From: Algibacter sp. L1A34
Lineage (GTDB): Bacteria > Bacteroidota > Bacteroidia > Flavobacteriales > Flavobacteriaceae
NCBI RefSeq assembly: GCF_009796805.1
Contig: NZ_CP047029.1
Location: 2,840,001-2,904,000, forward strand
Length of the DNA: 64,000 nt
Direction of reading: 5' to 3'
Positions 18,438-29,000 of the stretch are shown in pieces (position 1 is the stretch's first letter; every line of letters starts with the position of its first letter). A program made the position numbers and the translations under genes. The notes under the pieces were generated by a model, which ran no database searches, was not told where the DNA came from, and was given only the letters and a program-made list of their open reading frames with translations.

Positions 18438-18911
18438 CTATTTATGATGATATGGTTCATTTCTTAAAATAGTAAAACCTCGGTATAATTGTTCAATAAA
18501 AAATAAACGAATCATTTGATGGGAAAATGTCATTTTAGATAATGATATTTTCCCATTTGCTTTTTTATAAATCTCATCAGAAAATCCGTAAGGTCCGCCA
18601 ATTATAAAAACCAATTGTTTGATTCCAGAGTTCATATGTTTTTGTAAATAGTCAGAAAAACCTACAGAATCGAACTGTTTTCCGTTTTCATCTAGTAGAA
18701 TTAGCACATCAGTGTTACTTAATTTCTTTAAAATAAGTTCGCCTTCTTTCTGCTTTTGTAAGTCTTCACTTAAATTTTTAGAATTTTTTATATCTGGTAT
18801 AATCTCTAAAGAAAATTTAATGTAAAACCCCAAACGTTTCTGATAATCAGCTATTAAGCTCAAAAGTTGTTTGTTGTCTGTTTTTCCTATGGCAATAAGT
18901 TTGATAGTCAT
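18438..18911 (-). CDS. rlmH: 23S rRNA (pseudouridine1915-N3)-methyltransferase
   Basis: A small SPOUT methyltransferase of 157 residues, the normal length, that methylates pseudouridine 1915 in helix 69 of 23S rRNA with SAM. Recognition is firm: N-terminal MTIKLIAIGKTDNK, the trefoil-knot segment VFIIGGPYGFSDEIYKKA (about 102-119), and the C-terminal SLSKMTFSHQMIRLFFIEQL followed by RNEPYHHK. It is convergent with raiA and divergent from nadC. A TAATTTTG promoter-like element (18917-18924 on the minus strand) lies only a few bases before its ATG, which would give a very short leader. Confidence 0.97.
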   Translation of the reverse strand: MTIKLIAIGKTDNKQLLSLIADYQKRLGFYIKFSLEIIPDIKNSKNLSEDLQKQKEGELILKKLSNTDVLILLDENGKQFDSVGFSDYLQKHMNSGIKQLVFIIGGPYGFSDEIYKKANGKISLSKMTFSHQMIRLFFIEQLYRGFTILRNEPYHHK

Positions 18912-19012
18912 ATAAGCAAAATTACTGTTTAGTATTTATGAATAATGTATTTAATTAAAAAAAAATCTTAAATTTCGTAAAAGTAAAATTTATTTTTAGT
19001 AAATCAATTTCT

Positions 19013-19020
19013 TACTTTTG
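19013..19020 (+). promoter_or_regulatory. Possible -7 promoter element of nadC
   Basis: TACTTTTG fits TAnnTTTG and lies 18 bases before the nadC ATG. No convincing TTG is present at the -33 distance. Confidence 0.4.
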
Positions 19021-19038
19021 TGGCAAACCAAAACAAAT

Positions 19039-19900
19039 ATGATTACACAGGAGCAATTTGATACAGAAGTGAAAATGATAATTTCTAATGCTATTCGTGA
19101 AGACGTTGGCGATGGAGATCATAGTTCTCTTGCTTGTATCCCTGAAAATGCAAGAGGTAAAGCAAAACTGCTAGTTAAAGATAAGGGTATTATTGGTGGT
19201 GTTAATTTTTGCGAAAAAAGTTTTTGCTTATGTAGATAAGAATTTAAAGCTAGATGTTCGTATTGAAGATGGAACAGAAGTAACCTACGGAGATATTGTA
19301 ATGTATGTTGAAGGATCTTCTCAATCTATTTTAAAAGCAGAGCGTACGGTTTTAAATGCCATGCAACGTATGAGTGCTATTGCAACTAAAACAAGAATGT
19401 TTGTTGATTTGGTAGAAGGAACTAAAACTAAAATTTTAGATACTAGAAAAACCACACCAGGAATTCGTGTTTTAGAAAAATGGGCTGTAAAAATTGGTGG
19501 TGGAGAAAATCATAGATTTGCACTTTACGATATGATTATGTTAAAAGATAACCATATTGATTTTGCAGGCGGTATAACAAAAGCGATTACCATGGCTAAA
19601 GAATATTTGCACGAAACTGGCAGAGATTTAGAAATTATGGTGGAAGCAAGAGATTTAAGTGAAGTTGAAGAAATTTTACAATCCGATGGTGTTTACAGAA
19701 TTTTAATAGATAACTTCGATTATGAAGATACTAGAAAAGCTGTGAAATTGATAGGAAATAAATGTTTAACAGAATCTTCGGGGAATATTAATGAGGCTAC
19801 AATTCGTCATTATGCCGAATGTGGAGTTAATTATATTTCTTGCGGTGCATTAACGCATTCTGTACATAATATGGATTTAAGTTTAAAAGCTATGAAATAG
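19039..19900 (+). pseudogene. nadC: nadC, nicotinate-nucleotide pyrophosphorylase, single-base frameshift
   Basis: NadC makes nicotinate mononucleotide from quinolinate and PRPP in de novo NAD synthesis. The first 66 codons (MITQEQFDTEVKMIISNAIR, EDVGDGDHSSLACIP, GKAKLLVKDKGIIGGV) are typical, but the frame then stops at about 19237. The +1 frame carries the rest without a break: FAKKVFAYVDKNLKLDVRIE, AERTVLNAMQRMSAIATKT, TRKTTPGIRVLEKWAVKIGGG, the MLKDNHI motif and VEARDLSEVEEI. Reading GTT-AAT-TTT-GCG needs four T; the sequence has five (19206-19210). So one extra T breaks the gene. The rest is intact and conserved, so a sequencing error or a very recent mutation is likely. The ATG at 19039 is the family start. 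Confidence 0.9.
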
Positions 19901-19924
19901 TTTTTAATTTTTTAAAATATATAA

Positions 19925-19955
19925 AAGGGTGTCTGTATAGACGCTCTTTTTTTAT
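19925..19955 (+). terminator. Rho-independent terminator after nadC
   Basis: Stem AAGGGTGTCT (19925-19934) with AGACGCTCTT (19939-19948), containing G-U pairs, loop GTAT, followed by a run of T. Confidence 0.75.
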
Positions 19956-19958
19956 ACC

Positions 19959-19988
19959 TTGCTTTCAGTAAATACTTTATTAACTTTG
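19959..19988 (+). promoter_or_regulatory. Promoter of the yihY-like gene
   Basis: TTG (19959-19961), 19-base spacer, TAACTTTG (19981-19988): a full match to the Bacteroidota -33/-7 promoter. The ATG follows 22 bases later. Confidence 0.65.
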
Positions 19989-20010
19989 TATTCTATTTAA
20001 TTTTTTATTA

Positions 20011-20952
20011 ATGACAAAACCCATTGAAGACAAGCTGGATAAAATTCCTATAATTAATATCTTGGTGAGGTTTTTAAAAAGATTAAAATTACCAGGACTA
20101 GAGGGGCTTTCGTTTTACGATTTAGTAGAACTTTACGTTATCGGGGTAGTTAAAGGCGCATTAACCACAAGAGCTAGTGCAATTGCTTTTAGTTTCTTTA
20201 TGGCTATTTTTCCGTTTTTACTATTTGTATTAATCATAATTCCTTATGTACCAATCGATGATTTTAAAATAGAATTTTTAGTATTTCTAGAATCGTTTTT
20301 ACCGCCAAATACTTCCGATTTTTTCTTCGAAAATATTTTTGAAAATATCGACCAATCGCAACGTGGTGGCTTATTATCCTCTGTGTTTGTTCTATCCATT
20401 GGTTTAATGGCAAATGGTGTAAACGCCGTATTTTCGGGCTTCGAGAATTCTTATCATGAGCAACTTACACGTAATGTGTTTAAACAATATTTGTATGCCT
20501 TGGGTATTGCGTTAATATTGGCATTTTTATTAATAATTACCATTGTAGTTTTAGGGTATTTTCAGATTTATGTAGTGCAAGGCTTGTTTGAAGCTTTGGA
20601 GCATCGCGGTTACGAAGTTACTAATCAAGGCTTGTTTTGGGCAGATGTTGTAAAGTATTTATTTTTTGTCCTTATGGTGTATCTGGCAACAGCTACGTTG
20701 TATTATTTTGGAACAAAAGAAGGGAAATATTCTAATTTTTTCTCAATAGGCGCTCTTTTTACAACCTTACTTATTATATTGACATCTTATTTGTTTGGAA
20801 TTTATATTGAAAATTTTGGACAGTACAATAAACTATACGGGTCTATTGGCGCGTTATTAATATTAATGTTTTACTTATGGCTCAATTCTAACATTTTGTT
20901 ATTGGGTTACGAGTTGAATGCCTCCTTAAATAAACTTAGAAAAAGCTGTTAG
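20011..20952 (+). CDS. YihY/BrkB family inner-membrane protein
   Basis: A 313-residue polytopic membrane protein with about six hydrophobic segments (for example AIAFSFFMAIFPFLLFVLII, IALILAFLLIITIVVLGYF and LFTTLLIILTSYLFGIYI). The family signature runs from RASAIAFSFFMAIFPFLLF through SIGLMANGVNAVFSGFENSY to YGSIGALLILMFYLWLNSN near the C-terminus, where an aromatic and Asn-containing helix is typical. Members were once called RNase BN, which is now known to be wrong; a transport role has been suggested but function is not settled. It has its own promoter and ends 2 bases before the DUF2147 gene. Confidence 0.88.
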   Translation: MTKPIEDKLDKIPIINILVRFLKRLKLPGLEGLSFYDLVELYVIGVVKGALTTRASAIAFSFFMAIFPFLLFVLIIIPYVPIDDFKIEFLVFLESFLPPNTSDFFFENIFENIDQSQRGGLLSSVFVLSIGLMANGVNAVFSGFENSYHEQLTRNVFKQYLYALGIALILAFLLIITIVVLGYFQIYVVQGLFEALEHRGYEVTNQGLFWADVVKYLFFVLMVYLATATLYYFGTKEGKYSNFFSIGALFTTLLIILTSYLFGIYIENFGQYNKLYGSIGALLILMFYLWLNSNILLLGYELNASLNKLRKSC

Positions 20953-20954
20953 TT

Positions 20955-21377
20955 ATGAAGAAATATATTTGGTTAATTACAATTTGCATGTTATCATTAT
21001 CAACGCAAGCTCAAGACATTTTTGGGAAATGGAAAACGGTAGATGATGAAACAGGTGCACATAAATCTATAGTTGAAATTTATGAGAAAAAAGGAAAGGT
21101 ATTTGGTAGAGTTATAGAAATACTAGAGCCTTTTGATAAAAATATGTTGTGTCAAAACTGCGAAGGCGATTATGAAGACAAACCAATTTTAGGTTTTGAA
21201 ATTATTCAAGATCTTGAAAAACATGGAGATCATTATAAAAACGGGACTGTTTTTGATGCTGAAAATGGAAAAGAATATAAATGCAGAATAATGCTAGATA
21301 AAGAGACAGATAAACTTCAAGTTCGTGGTTATATTGCATTTTTATATCTTACACAGCACTGGATTAGATATAATTAA
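20955..21377 (+). CDS. DUF2147 domain secreted protein
   Basis: A 140-residue exported protein: signal peptide MKKYIWLITICMLSLSTQAQ cut after AQA/Q, then one DUF2147 domain beginning DIFGKWKTVDDETGAHKSIV. The motif KNMLCQNCEGDYEDKPILGF with two cysteines and the C-terminal GYIAFLYLTQHWIRY are family hallmarks. The fold is lipocalin- or FABP-like in related proteins, which suggests binding of a small hydrophobic ligand in the periplasm; the ligand is unknown. It starts 2 bases after the yihY-like gene, so the two are one transcript, perhaps with priA 24 bases downstream. Confidence 0.88.
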   Translation: MKKYIWLITICMLSLSTQAQDIFGKWKTVDDETGAHKSIVEIYEKKGKVFGRVIEILEPFDKNMLCQNCEGDYEDKPILGFEIIQDLEKHGDHYKNGTVFDAENGKEYKCRIMLDKETDKLQVRGYIAFLYLTQHWIRYN

Positions 21378-21401
21378 TTGTTCAATTAAAGCATTAATAC
21401 T

Positions 21402-23852
21402 TTGCATTACATAGACGTTATAATTCCCATTCCGCTTCAGCAATTATTCACCTATAGCATTACAGCTTCGGAGTTCGATTTTTTAAAAGCAGGTATGCGT
21501 GTTTCTGTACCTTTTGGGAAATCTAAAATTTATACGGGTATTGTTTATCGAGTTCATAATGATGCACCAATAGCTTATGAGGCTAAGGAAATTCAACAGA
21601 TATTAGATGAATCGCCGGTTGTAAATGAAAAGCAATTAAAATTATGGGACTGGATTTCTAGCTATTACATGTGTACGCTAGGCGAAGTAATGAGAGCTTC
21701 GTTACCAAATGCTTATATTTTAGAAAGTGAAACTGTAATTTCTAAGAATAATAAATCAACGATAGATGAATCTATTTTAAAGGATGATGAGTTTTTGGTT
21801 TATGATGCGCTCAACCATCAATCCTCTTTAAAAATTCAGGATATTTCTAATATTCTAGGTAAAAAGAGTGTGCTATCAGTTATTAAAAGGTTAATTGAAA
21901 AAGAAGCCATTTCTGTTGAAGAAGAAGTTTACGAAAAGTACAAACCAAAATTAGTACGCTATGTTAAACTGCATACCTTTTATTCTACAGAGAAAGAGCT
22001 GCATCAATTATTAGATGATTTAAGTCGAGCGCCTAAACAACGCGAGGTGGTAATGACTTTATTTTCTATTTCGGCTAAAACAAGAAAACCGGTAAAAGTA
22101 TCTGATTTATCTACTGAAAGCGGAGCGTCGTCTTCTATTATAAAATCGTTAATCGATAAAGAAATTCTTGAAGAATATTTTATACAAACAGATAGAGTCC
22201 AATATTCGGGTGAAGAAAATGAAGATTCTAAAAAATTAAATAGTTATCAAGAAACAGCTTTAGCTGAAATAAAAGAAACATTCGAAAAGCATCAAGTTAC
22301 GTTATTGCACGGCGTAACATCTTCTGGTAAAACCGAAGTTTATGTAAAGCTAATTGAAGATGTATTAAGTTCTGGTAAACAGGTTTTGTATTTGTTGCCT
22401 GAAATTGCTTTAACAACTCAGTTGGTTACTCGACTTCAGAATTATTTTGGAGATCAAGTAGCGGTGTTTCATTCTAAATATTCATCTCATGAGCGTGTTG
22501 AGGTCTGGAATCAAGTTTTAGAACTTTCCGCGAAAGCGAAAATAGTACTAGGAGCGCGTTCTTCAATATTTTTACCTTTCGATAATTTAGGGTTAATAAT
22601 TGTAGATGAAGAGCATGAGCAGTCGTTTAAACAATTTGATCCTGCACCACGTTATCACGCGAGAGACACGGCTGTAGTTTTGGCACATATACATAAAGCT
22701 AAAGTGTTGTTAGGATCTGCTACGCCAAGTTTAGAGAGTTATTTTAATGCACAGCAAAATAAATATGGTTTTGTGGAACTTACGCATCGATTTAATGATG
22801 TATTGATGCCTGAAGTTGAATTGGTTGATATTAAGGAAAAGCAGAAGAAGAAACGCATGAAAGGGCATTTTAGCGATAGACTTATTGCGGAAATGACAGA
22901 AACTTTAACGGAAGGTCATCAAATTATTTTATTTCAAAATCGTCGTGGATTTTCACCTATTGTTGAATGTAGTACTTGCGGAGAGTCTCCCCAATGTCCA
23001 AATTGCGATGTGAGTTTAACATATCATCAATATCGAGATCAATTGCGTTGTCATTATTGTGGCTATGTAATTCCTATGCTTAGAAAATGTAAGGCTTGCG
23101 GTAGTCCAGAATTAGATAACAAAGGATTTGGAACCGAGCAAATTGAGCAAGAGGTAAAGGTGTTGTTTCCTGAGCATAATGTTGCGCGTATGGATTTGGA
23201 TACCACACGAGGTAAATATGGCTACGAGAAGATTATAACCGCCTTAGAACAGCAAGAAATCGATATTTTGGTTGGAACGCAAATGCTTACCAAAGGATTG
23301 GATTTTAGAAATGTAAAATTGGTTGGAATCATGAATGCCGATAGTATGTTAAACTTTCCAGATTTTAGAGCTCACGAACGTAGTTTTCAACTCATGTTAC
23401 AAGTGTCGGGTAGGGCAGGGCGAACAGAGGAACGTGGTAAGGTTTTAATACAGACTTACAATCCGCATCATAATATTTTACAGCAGGTTTCTACAAATAA
23501 TTATATCGATATGTTCAAGGAACAAATGAACGAGCGGTATAATTTTAAGTATCCACCTATTTACAAGCAAATAAAAATCACGTTAAAACATAAAGATTAT
23601 AATCGGGTAGAAATTGCTGCAGATTGGTATGCAACATCGTTAAGACAAGTTTTTAAAGACAATGTTTTAGGTCCAGAGTTTCCGCCGGTGTCAAGAATTA
23701 GAAATCAGTATCACAAAAATATTTTGGTAAAAATTCCTAAGCAACAATCTTTAGGAAAAACAAAAGAAGCTATCATTAAAATTAATAATAGCTTCTTGAA
23801 TGTAAAAGATTTTCGCTCGGTGCGTGTAATACTTAATGTTGATAATTATTAA
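21402..23852 (+). CDS. priA: Primosomal protein N' (replication restart helicase PriA)
   Basis: An 816-residue superfamily 2 DNA helicase that reloads the replisome at stalled forks. It has the N-terminal 3'-DNA-binding domain (YIDVIIPIPLQQLFTYSI), Walker A GVTSSGKTEVYVK (about 303-315), Walker B with DEEH (about 401), ATPSLESY motif III, the zinc-binding cysteine module (about 523-568: CSTCGESPQCPNC, CHYCG, CKACGS) and motifs V and VI ending QVSGRAGRTEERG. The start is a TTG at 21402 (MHYIDVII); no in-frame ATG fits better and this is where family homology begins. It sits 24 bases after the DUF2147 gene. Confidence 0.96.
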   Translation: MHYIDVIIPIPLQQLFTYSITASEFDFLKAGMRVSVPFGKSKIYTGIVYRVHNDAPIAYEAKEIQQILDESPVVNEKQLKLWDWISSYYMCTLGEVMRASLPNAYILESETVISKNNKSTIDESILKDDEFLVYDALNHQSSLKIQDISNILGKKSVLSVIKRLIEKEAISVEEEVYEKYKPKLVRYVKLHTFYSTEKELHQLLDDLSRAPKQREVVMTLFSISAKTRKPVKVSDLSTESGASSSIIKSLIDKEILEEYFIQTDRVQYSGEENEDSKKLNSYQETALAEIKETFEKHQVTLLHGVTSSGKTEVYVKLIEDVLSSGKQVLYLLPEIALTTQLVTRLQNYFGDQVAVFHSKYSSHERVEVWNQVLELSAKAKIVLGARSSIFLPFDNLGLIIVDEEHEQSFKQFDPAPRYHARDTAVVLAHIHKAKVLLGSATPSLESYFNAQQNKYGFVELTHRFNDVLMPEVELVDIKEKQKKKRMKGHFSDRLIAEMTETLTEGHQIILFQNRRGFSPIVECSTCGESPQCPNCDVSLTYHQYRDQLRCHYCGYVIPMLRKCKACGSPELDNKGFGTEQIEQEVKVLFPEHNVARMDLDTTRGKYGYEKIITALEQQEIDILVGTQMLTKGLDFRNVKLVGIMNADSMLNFPDFRAHERSFQLMLQVSGRAGRTEERGKVLIQTYNPHHNILQQVSTNNYIDMFKEQMNERYNFKYPPIYKQIKITLKHKDYNRVEIAADWYATSLRQVFKDNVLGPEFPPVSRIRNQYHKNILVKIPKQQSLGKTKEAIIKINNSFLNVKDFRSVRVILNVDNY

Positions 23853-23917
23853 TCCAATTATAAAAGTTGGGGCTCTTTTAATTAGATTTCTCGATAATAA
23901 TCGAGACTTTATCTAAA

Positions 23918-24613
23918 TTAAATATTGTTTAACGCATCTACAAGTTGTGTTTTCTTATTTCTACTTAAAGGAATCTCGTAAGCTCCAACTTCAACGTTTT
24001 TGCTGTTAAATCTGTCAATTTTATCAAGATTAACAATATATGATTTATGGATTCTTAAAAATTTGCCTTCTGGTAATTCAGCTTCAAAAGATTTCATGGT
24101 CGATAAAACCACTAAGCTGTTTTCTTCAGTTACCAATTTTACGTAATCACCAAGGGCTTCAATCCATTTAATATCTTTAATATAAACTTTACGTTTTTTA
24201 AGATTACTTTTTACAAAAATGTGTTCACCATCTTCTTCATTAAAGTCTAAAGTCAATCTATGTTGCTCTAAAGCTTTATCTACAGAGGTGTTAAAGCGTT
24301 CTCTAGTAATTGGTTTATGTAAATAATCGGTAGCATCATAATTAAATGCTTTAAACGCATATTCTGTTTTACCGGTTACAAATATAATTTGTGGTTTGTT
24401 GTTTAGTACATCTAAAAGTTCAAATCCGTTTAGTACTGGCATTTCAATATCTAAAAAGATTAAGTCTACTTGATGAGAGTTTAAACCATTTTTAGTTTCT
24501 AATGCACTACTGTATTCTGCTATTAAGTTTAATGAGGGGTGGTTCTCTACTAATTTAACAATAGAAAGACGTTGTATGGCTGAATCATCTACTACTACAC
24601 AGTTTAATGTCAT
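23918..24613 (-). CDS. LytTR-family response regulator
   Basis: A 231-residue two-domain regulator. Residues about 1-120 are a receiver with DDSAIQRLS, phospho-acceptor in VDLIFLDIEMPVLNGF and the lysine in DYLHKPITRERF. Residues about 130-231 form a LytTR DNA-binding domain (FVKSNLKKRKVYIKDIKWIE, YVKLVTEENSLVV, FLRIHKSYIVNLDKID, IPLSRNKK). Such regulators are usually phosphorylated by LytS-type kinases with a HisKA-less HATPase; no such kinase lies beside it, so it is an orphan here. It is convergent with priA and divergent from the rpsF operon. Confidence 0.93.
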   Translation of the reverse strand: MTLNCVVVDDSAIQRLSIVKLVENHPSLNLIAEYSSALETKNGLNSHQVDLIFLDIEMPVLNGFELLDVLNNKPQIIFVTGKTEYAFKAFNYDATDYLHKPITRERFNTSVDKALEQHRLTLDFNEEDGEHIFVKSNLKKRKVYIKDIKWIEALGDYVKLVTEENSLVVLSTMKSFEAELPEGKFLRIHKSYIVNLDKIDRFNSKNVEVGAYEIPLSRNKKTQLVDALNNI

Positions 24614-24758
24614 AACATTTTAATTTATTTCGGTTAAGATATCGACAATAGTACGAAAAATTCGGCTAAAAACCAAAAAACATCGGCAAACTGTTTATTT
24701 TAACATTTTTTTAACATGGTAAATATTCGTGTATGTATTAAAAATAAACACCATTAAG

Positions 24759-24789
24759 TTGTGTAATATATAAAAATTAATTACTTTTG
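24759..24789 (+). promoter_or_regulatory. Promoter of the rpsF-rpsR-rplI operon
   Basis: TTG (24759-24761), 20-base spacer, TACTTTTG (24782-24789). This fits the Bacteroidota housekeeping promoter, and the rpsF ATG follows 32 bases later. Confidence 0.75.
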
Positions 24790-24821
24790 CAGCCAATTTT
24801 TAACAATAAAAATAGATTTTT

Positions 24822-25160
24822 ATGAATCATTATGAAACTGTTTTCATCTTAAATCCCGTTTTATCTGAAGATCAGATAAAGGAGACAGTGCAGAAATACG
24901 AAGATTTTCTTGTTTCGAACGGCGCTAAGATGGTATCAAAAGAAAACTGGGGGCTAAAGAAGTTAGCTTACCCAATTCAAAACAAAAAAAGTGGGTTTTA
25001 CCACTTATTTGAGTATCAAGTAGCCGGAGAGGTTATCAATCCATTAGAAGTAGAGTTTAGACGTGATGAGCGTTTTATGCGTTATTTAACAGTAGCGTTA
25101 GATAAACATGCTATTTCTTGGGCAGAAAGAAGAAGAGTTAAACTTAAACAAAAAGCTTAA
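24822..25160 (+). CDS. rpsF: 30S ribosomal protein S6
   Basis: S6 is 112 residues here, a normal length, and binds the central domain of 16S rRNA as a pair with S18. The start [20 protein letters not shown] and the segment [20 protein letters not shown] are diagnostic, followed by [20 protein letters not shown]. The C-terminus is short and basic ([11 protein letters not shown]). It is the first gene of the conserved rpsF-rpsR-rplI operon, 2 bases before rpsR, with a clear promoter upstream. Confidence 0.98.
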   Translation: MNHYETVFILNPVLSEDQIKETVQKYEDFLVSNGAKMVSKENWGLKKLAYPIQNKKSGFYHLFEYQVAGEVINPLEVEFRRDERFMRYLTVALDKHAISWAERRRVKLKQKA

Positions 25161-25162
25161 TT

Positions 25163-25459
25163 ATGTCATCAATAGAACAACAATCCAAAGGAAAAAAAGA
25201 CGGCGAAATTAGATATTTAACGCCTCTAAATATTGAAACTAATAAGCAAAAGAAATATTGTCGTTTCAAGAAATCAGGTATCAAGTATGTAGATTATAAA
25301 GATGCAGACTGGTTATTAAGATTTGTAAATGAGCAAGGTAAAATTTTACCTCGTCGTTTAACAGGAACATCATTAAAGTATCAAAGAAAAGTGTCTGTAG
25401 CTGTAAAAAGAGCACGTCACTTAGCTTTAATGCCTTATGTAGCTGATTTATTAAAATAA
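25163..25459 (+). CDS. rpsR: 30S ribosomal protein S18
   Basis: S18 of 98 residues, which forms a heterodimer with S6 on the 30S platform. The conserved core [20 protein letters not shown] is followed by [19 protein letters not shown] and the basic [12 protein letters not shown] near the C-terminus. The N-terminal 20 residues ([20 protein letters not shown]) are the usual Bacteroidota extension. It is separated from rpsF by 2 bases and from rplI by 13, consistent with one transcript. Confidence 0.98.
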   Translation: MSSIEQQSKGKKDGEIRYLTPLNIETNKQKKYCRFKKSGIKYVDYKDADWLLRFVNEQGKILPRRLTGTSLKYQRKVSVAVKRARHLALMPYVADLLK

Positions 25460-25472
25460 AATACCGATAACA

Positions 25473-25919
25473 ATGGAACTTATATTAAAACAAGACGTTG
25501 AAAATTTAGGATTTAAAGACGATGTTGTAACAGTTAAGAACGGTTATGGTAGAAATTTTTTAATTCCTCAAAAACAAGCAGTTTTAGCTACTATTTCAGC
25601 TAAAAAAGTATTAGCAGAAAATTTAAAGCAACGTGCCTTTAAAGAAAAGAGAATAGTTGATGATGCTAACGTAATTGCAGAAGCATTAAAAGCTTTAGAA
25701 GTTAAAATTCAAGCAAAAGTTGGTACAGGTGATAAATTATTTGGATCTGTAAATAACATTGATTTAGCTGCTGCTATTGAAAAAGAAGGTCAATCAATTG
25801 ACAAAAAATTTATTACAGTTACTACTGTTAAACGTTTAGGTAAGTATACTGCCGCAGTTCGTTTACACAGAGATGTAAATGTAGATTTAGAATTTGAAGT
25901 TATTGCCCAAGCAAACTAA
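25473..25919 (+). CDS. rplI: 50S ribosomal protein L9
   Basis: L9 of 148 residues: the N-terminal rRNA-binding domain (MELILKQDVENLGFKDDVVT, VKNGYGRNFLIPQKQAVLAT), a long connecting helix, and the C-terminal domain with KVGTGDKLFGSVNNIDLAAA and VRLHRDVNVDLEFEV. It binds domain V of 23S rRNA at the L1-stalk base and helps keep reading frame. It is the last gene of the operon, followed by a strong terminator. Confidence 0.98.
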   Translation: MELILKQDVENLGFKDDVVTVKNGYGRNFLIPQKQAVLATISAKKVLAENLKQRAFKEKRIVDDANVIAEALKALEVKIQAKVGTGDKLFGSVNNIDLAAAIEKEGQSIDKKFITVTTVKRLGKYTAAVRLHRDVNVDLEFEVIAQAN

Positions 25920-25958
25920 TTTGTTAACATATAGTTAATAAAAGTTTACAATAAAATT

Positions 25959-25986
25959 AACCACTCCTTTGGAGTGGTTTTTTTTT
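25959..25986 (+). terminator. Rho-independent terminator of the rpsF-rplI operon
   Basis: Perfect 9-bp stem AACCACTCC (25959-25967) with GGAGTGGTT (25971-25979), loop TTT, then a T-run. Confidence 0.92.
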
Positions 25987-26054
25987 GCTCTATTTTTACT
26001 TGCATTATGCTCGCATAATGAAAAACTAAAAAACTTTAACTCAATCTTCACACA

Positions 26055-29000
26055 ATGAAAAAAACAAAACTATTAATTTTCTTTTTATTTATTGGCGCTA
26101 TGGCTTTTGCACAAGTCACGACTTCAAATATTAAAGGACTCGTTTTAGATCAGGGCTCGGTACCGTTGCCAGGTGCAAATGTTCTTGCTATTCACACACC
26201 AACAGGCACAAAGTATGGTGCTGCCAGTAACTTCGATGGTCGATACAATTTATTGAATTTAAGAGTTGGAGGTCCTTACACTATTACTATTAGTTATGTT
26301 GGTTACAAAGAGCAAACGTTTAAAAATGTATATTTAACATTAGGGAAAACCCAAAATGTAGATGTTACTTTATCTGAAGATAACGAGCAATTAGATGCTG
26401 TTGTTATTCAAGGAACAGGTGGAACTGGAACTTTTGGAAGTGATAGAACTGGTGCGGAAACTAGTGTTGGTCGTCGAGAACTAACACGTTTACCAACTAT
26501 TTCTCGATCACAATCGGATTTTACAAGATTAGAGCCAACTGCTAGTGGTGGTTCTTTTGGTGGTAGAAACGATCAGTTTAACAATTTCTCATTAGATGGT
26601 GCTATTTTTAATAATCCATTCGGATTAGATGCGGCAACACCAGGTGGGCAAACAGGTTCTCAGCCAGTTTCATTAGATGCTATTGAGCAAATTCAAGTAT
26701 CTACAGCTCCTTATGATGTTACACAATCTGGTTTTACCGGAGCATCGGTAAATGCAGTTACCAAAAGCGGAACAAACGAATTTCACGGTACAGTTTATGG
26801 GTTTTACAGAGATGAAACTATGACAGGTAAGAAAATTAGAGGTGAAGATGTGGCTAGACCAGATTTAAACCAAACACAATATGGTGTTAGTATTGGAGGC
26901 CCGATTATAAAAGATAAATTATTCTTTTTCGCAAATTTTGAAAAAGATGAACGTGATGATTTAGGAACTAATGGATGGACACCAAATACGGGATCTGGTG
27001 GAATTACAGAATCTAGAGTTTTAGAAAGTGATTTAATTGCTGTTCAAACGGCTTTAAGAGCTCAAGGATATGATCCAGGTGATTATCAAGGGTTTACTCA
27101 TGCTTCAGAATCTACAAAAGGTATTTTTAAAATAGATTGGAATATTAATGATAATAATCGTTTAGCTGTTATCTACAATTTTTTAAATGCATCTCAAGAG
27201 AAGCCAGCGCATCCATCTGCCGTTAATCCACGTGGACCAAATGCAACTACTTTACAATTTCAAAACTCAGGTTACGAGATAAATAATAATTTAAAATCTA
27301 TACAGGTTGAGTTAAATTCAACGCTATCAGAATCATCAACTAATAAATTACAAATTGGTTATACCCATTTTGATGATTTTAGAACACCGTTTTCTACACC
27401 TGCTCCAGTTATTAATATATATAAAGATGGTTCGCCATATATTATTGCTGGTCACGAGCCGTTTTCAATTAATAATAAGTTAGATCAAAAAGTATTTCAA
27501 TTTACAGATAATCTAAATTTCTTTCAAGGTGATCATACTTTTACAGTTGGTATATCTTTCGAGAAGTTTGAATTTGATAATTCATTCAATTTAAAAGGTT
27601 ATGGTTTTGATGTATTTGGGAATGTAGATATCGCAGATTTTGATGCTTCTAGTTATGATTTTGCTGCAGCACAAGCTACCTTTAATTCTAGAAATGCCAT
27701 TGCAGATGGTGAAGATGGTGGCTGGTTGTTATCTGAAACAAACGTAGGTCAAATAGCTTTTTATGCACAAGATGAATGGAATGTTTCCGATAAATTCAAA
27801 TTAACTTATGGGGTACGTTTTGATAAACCTCTATATTTTGATACTGCGGAAAACGCTCAAAAATTTATTGATACAGATAATGGTGAAATTTATTTGCCAG
27901 ACACAGAGTATTTTGATCCTAACACTGGAGAGCCTTTATTAATAGATTCTACCAAAATGCCTAGTACAGATTGGTTAATATCTCCAAGAGTTGGATTTAA
28001 TTATGATACTAATGGTGATAGTTCTTTTCAATTAAGAGGTGGTACAGGTTTGTTTACAGGGCGTCTTCCTTTTGTTTGGGTAGGAAATCAAATTAGTGGT
28101 GTAGATACTTTTTTCTATCAAGCTGTAGATCCAGATTTTAAATTTCCTCAAGTATGGAGAACAAATTTAGGATTGGATAAAAAACTTGAAAGTGGTGTTG
28201 TTTTAACTGCCGACCTATCTTACACAAAAGACGTTAATGGTGTCCATGTTCAAAATTGGGGATTAAACAAACCAACAGGTCAATTACAAGGTGTAGATAA
28301 CAGAGCCGTTTATGTGGATAGCGATCATGCAAAAGCAACATTACCTTGGGGTGAAGTTACTAATGGTAACGCTTACGTAATGACAAACTCTAACAAAGGG
28401 CGTATTTGGAACGCATCATTAAAAGCTCAAAAAACGTTTGATAACGGTATATATTCTATGCTTGCATATAGCTATCTAGATGCTAGAGATGTAAATTCTA
28501 TTGAAGCAGAAATTACAGGAGATGCCTTTAAGGGTAATCCTGCATTAGGTAATGTAAATAATGATGTATTATCACATTCTAAATATGGTGATAAACATCG
28601 TTTTATTGGTGTGGCTAGTAAAAAATGGGATTACGGAAACGATAAATGGTCTACCACTTTATCAACATTTTTCGAATATGCTCAAGGAGCACGTTTTAAC
28701 TATGTTTATGGTGGAGATATAAACGGAGATGGTTCGTCAATTAACGATTTAATTTATATTCCTACTACTGGAGACATAGCATTAATGCAATTTGCTGGAA
28801 CAGGAGATGCTGCAGCCTTAGAATCTTATATTCGTCAAGACGATTATTTAAGTGATAATAGAGGTCAATATGCAGAGCGTTACGGTGCATTAGCGCCTTG
28901 GAGAGGTAAATGGGATGTTAAGTTTATGCAAGATTACAGAATTAAAGTATCTGAGGATAAGACAAACACGATTCAATTTAGTATCGATATTTTGAACTTT

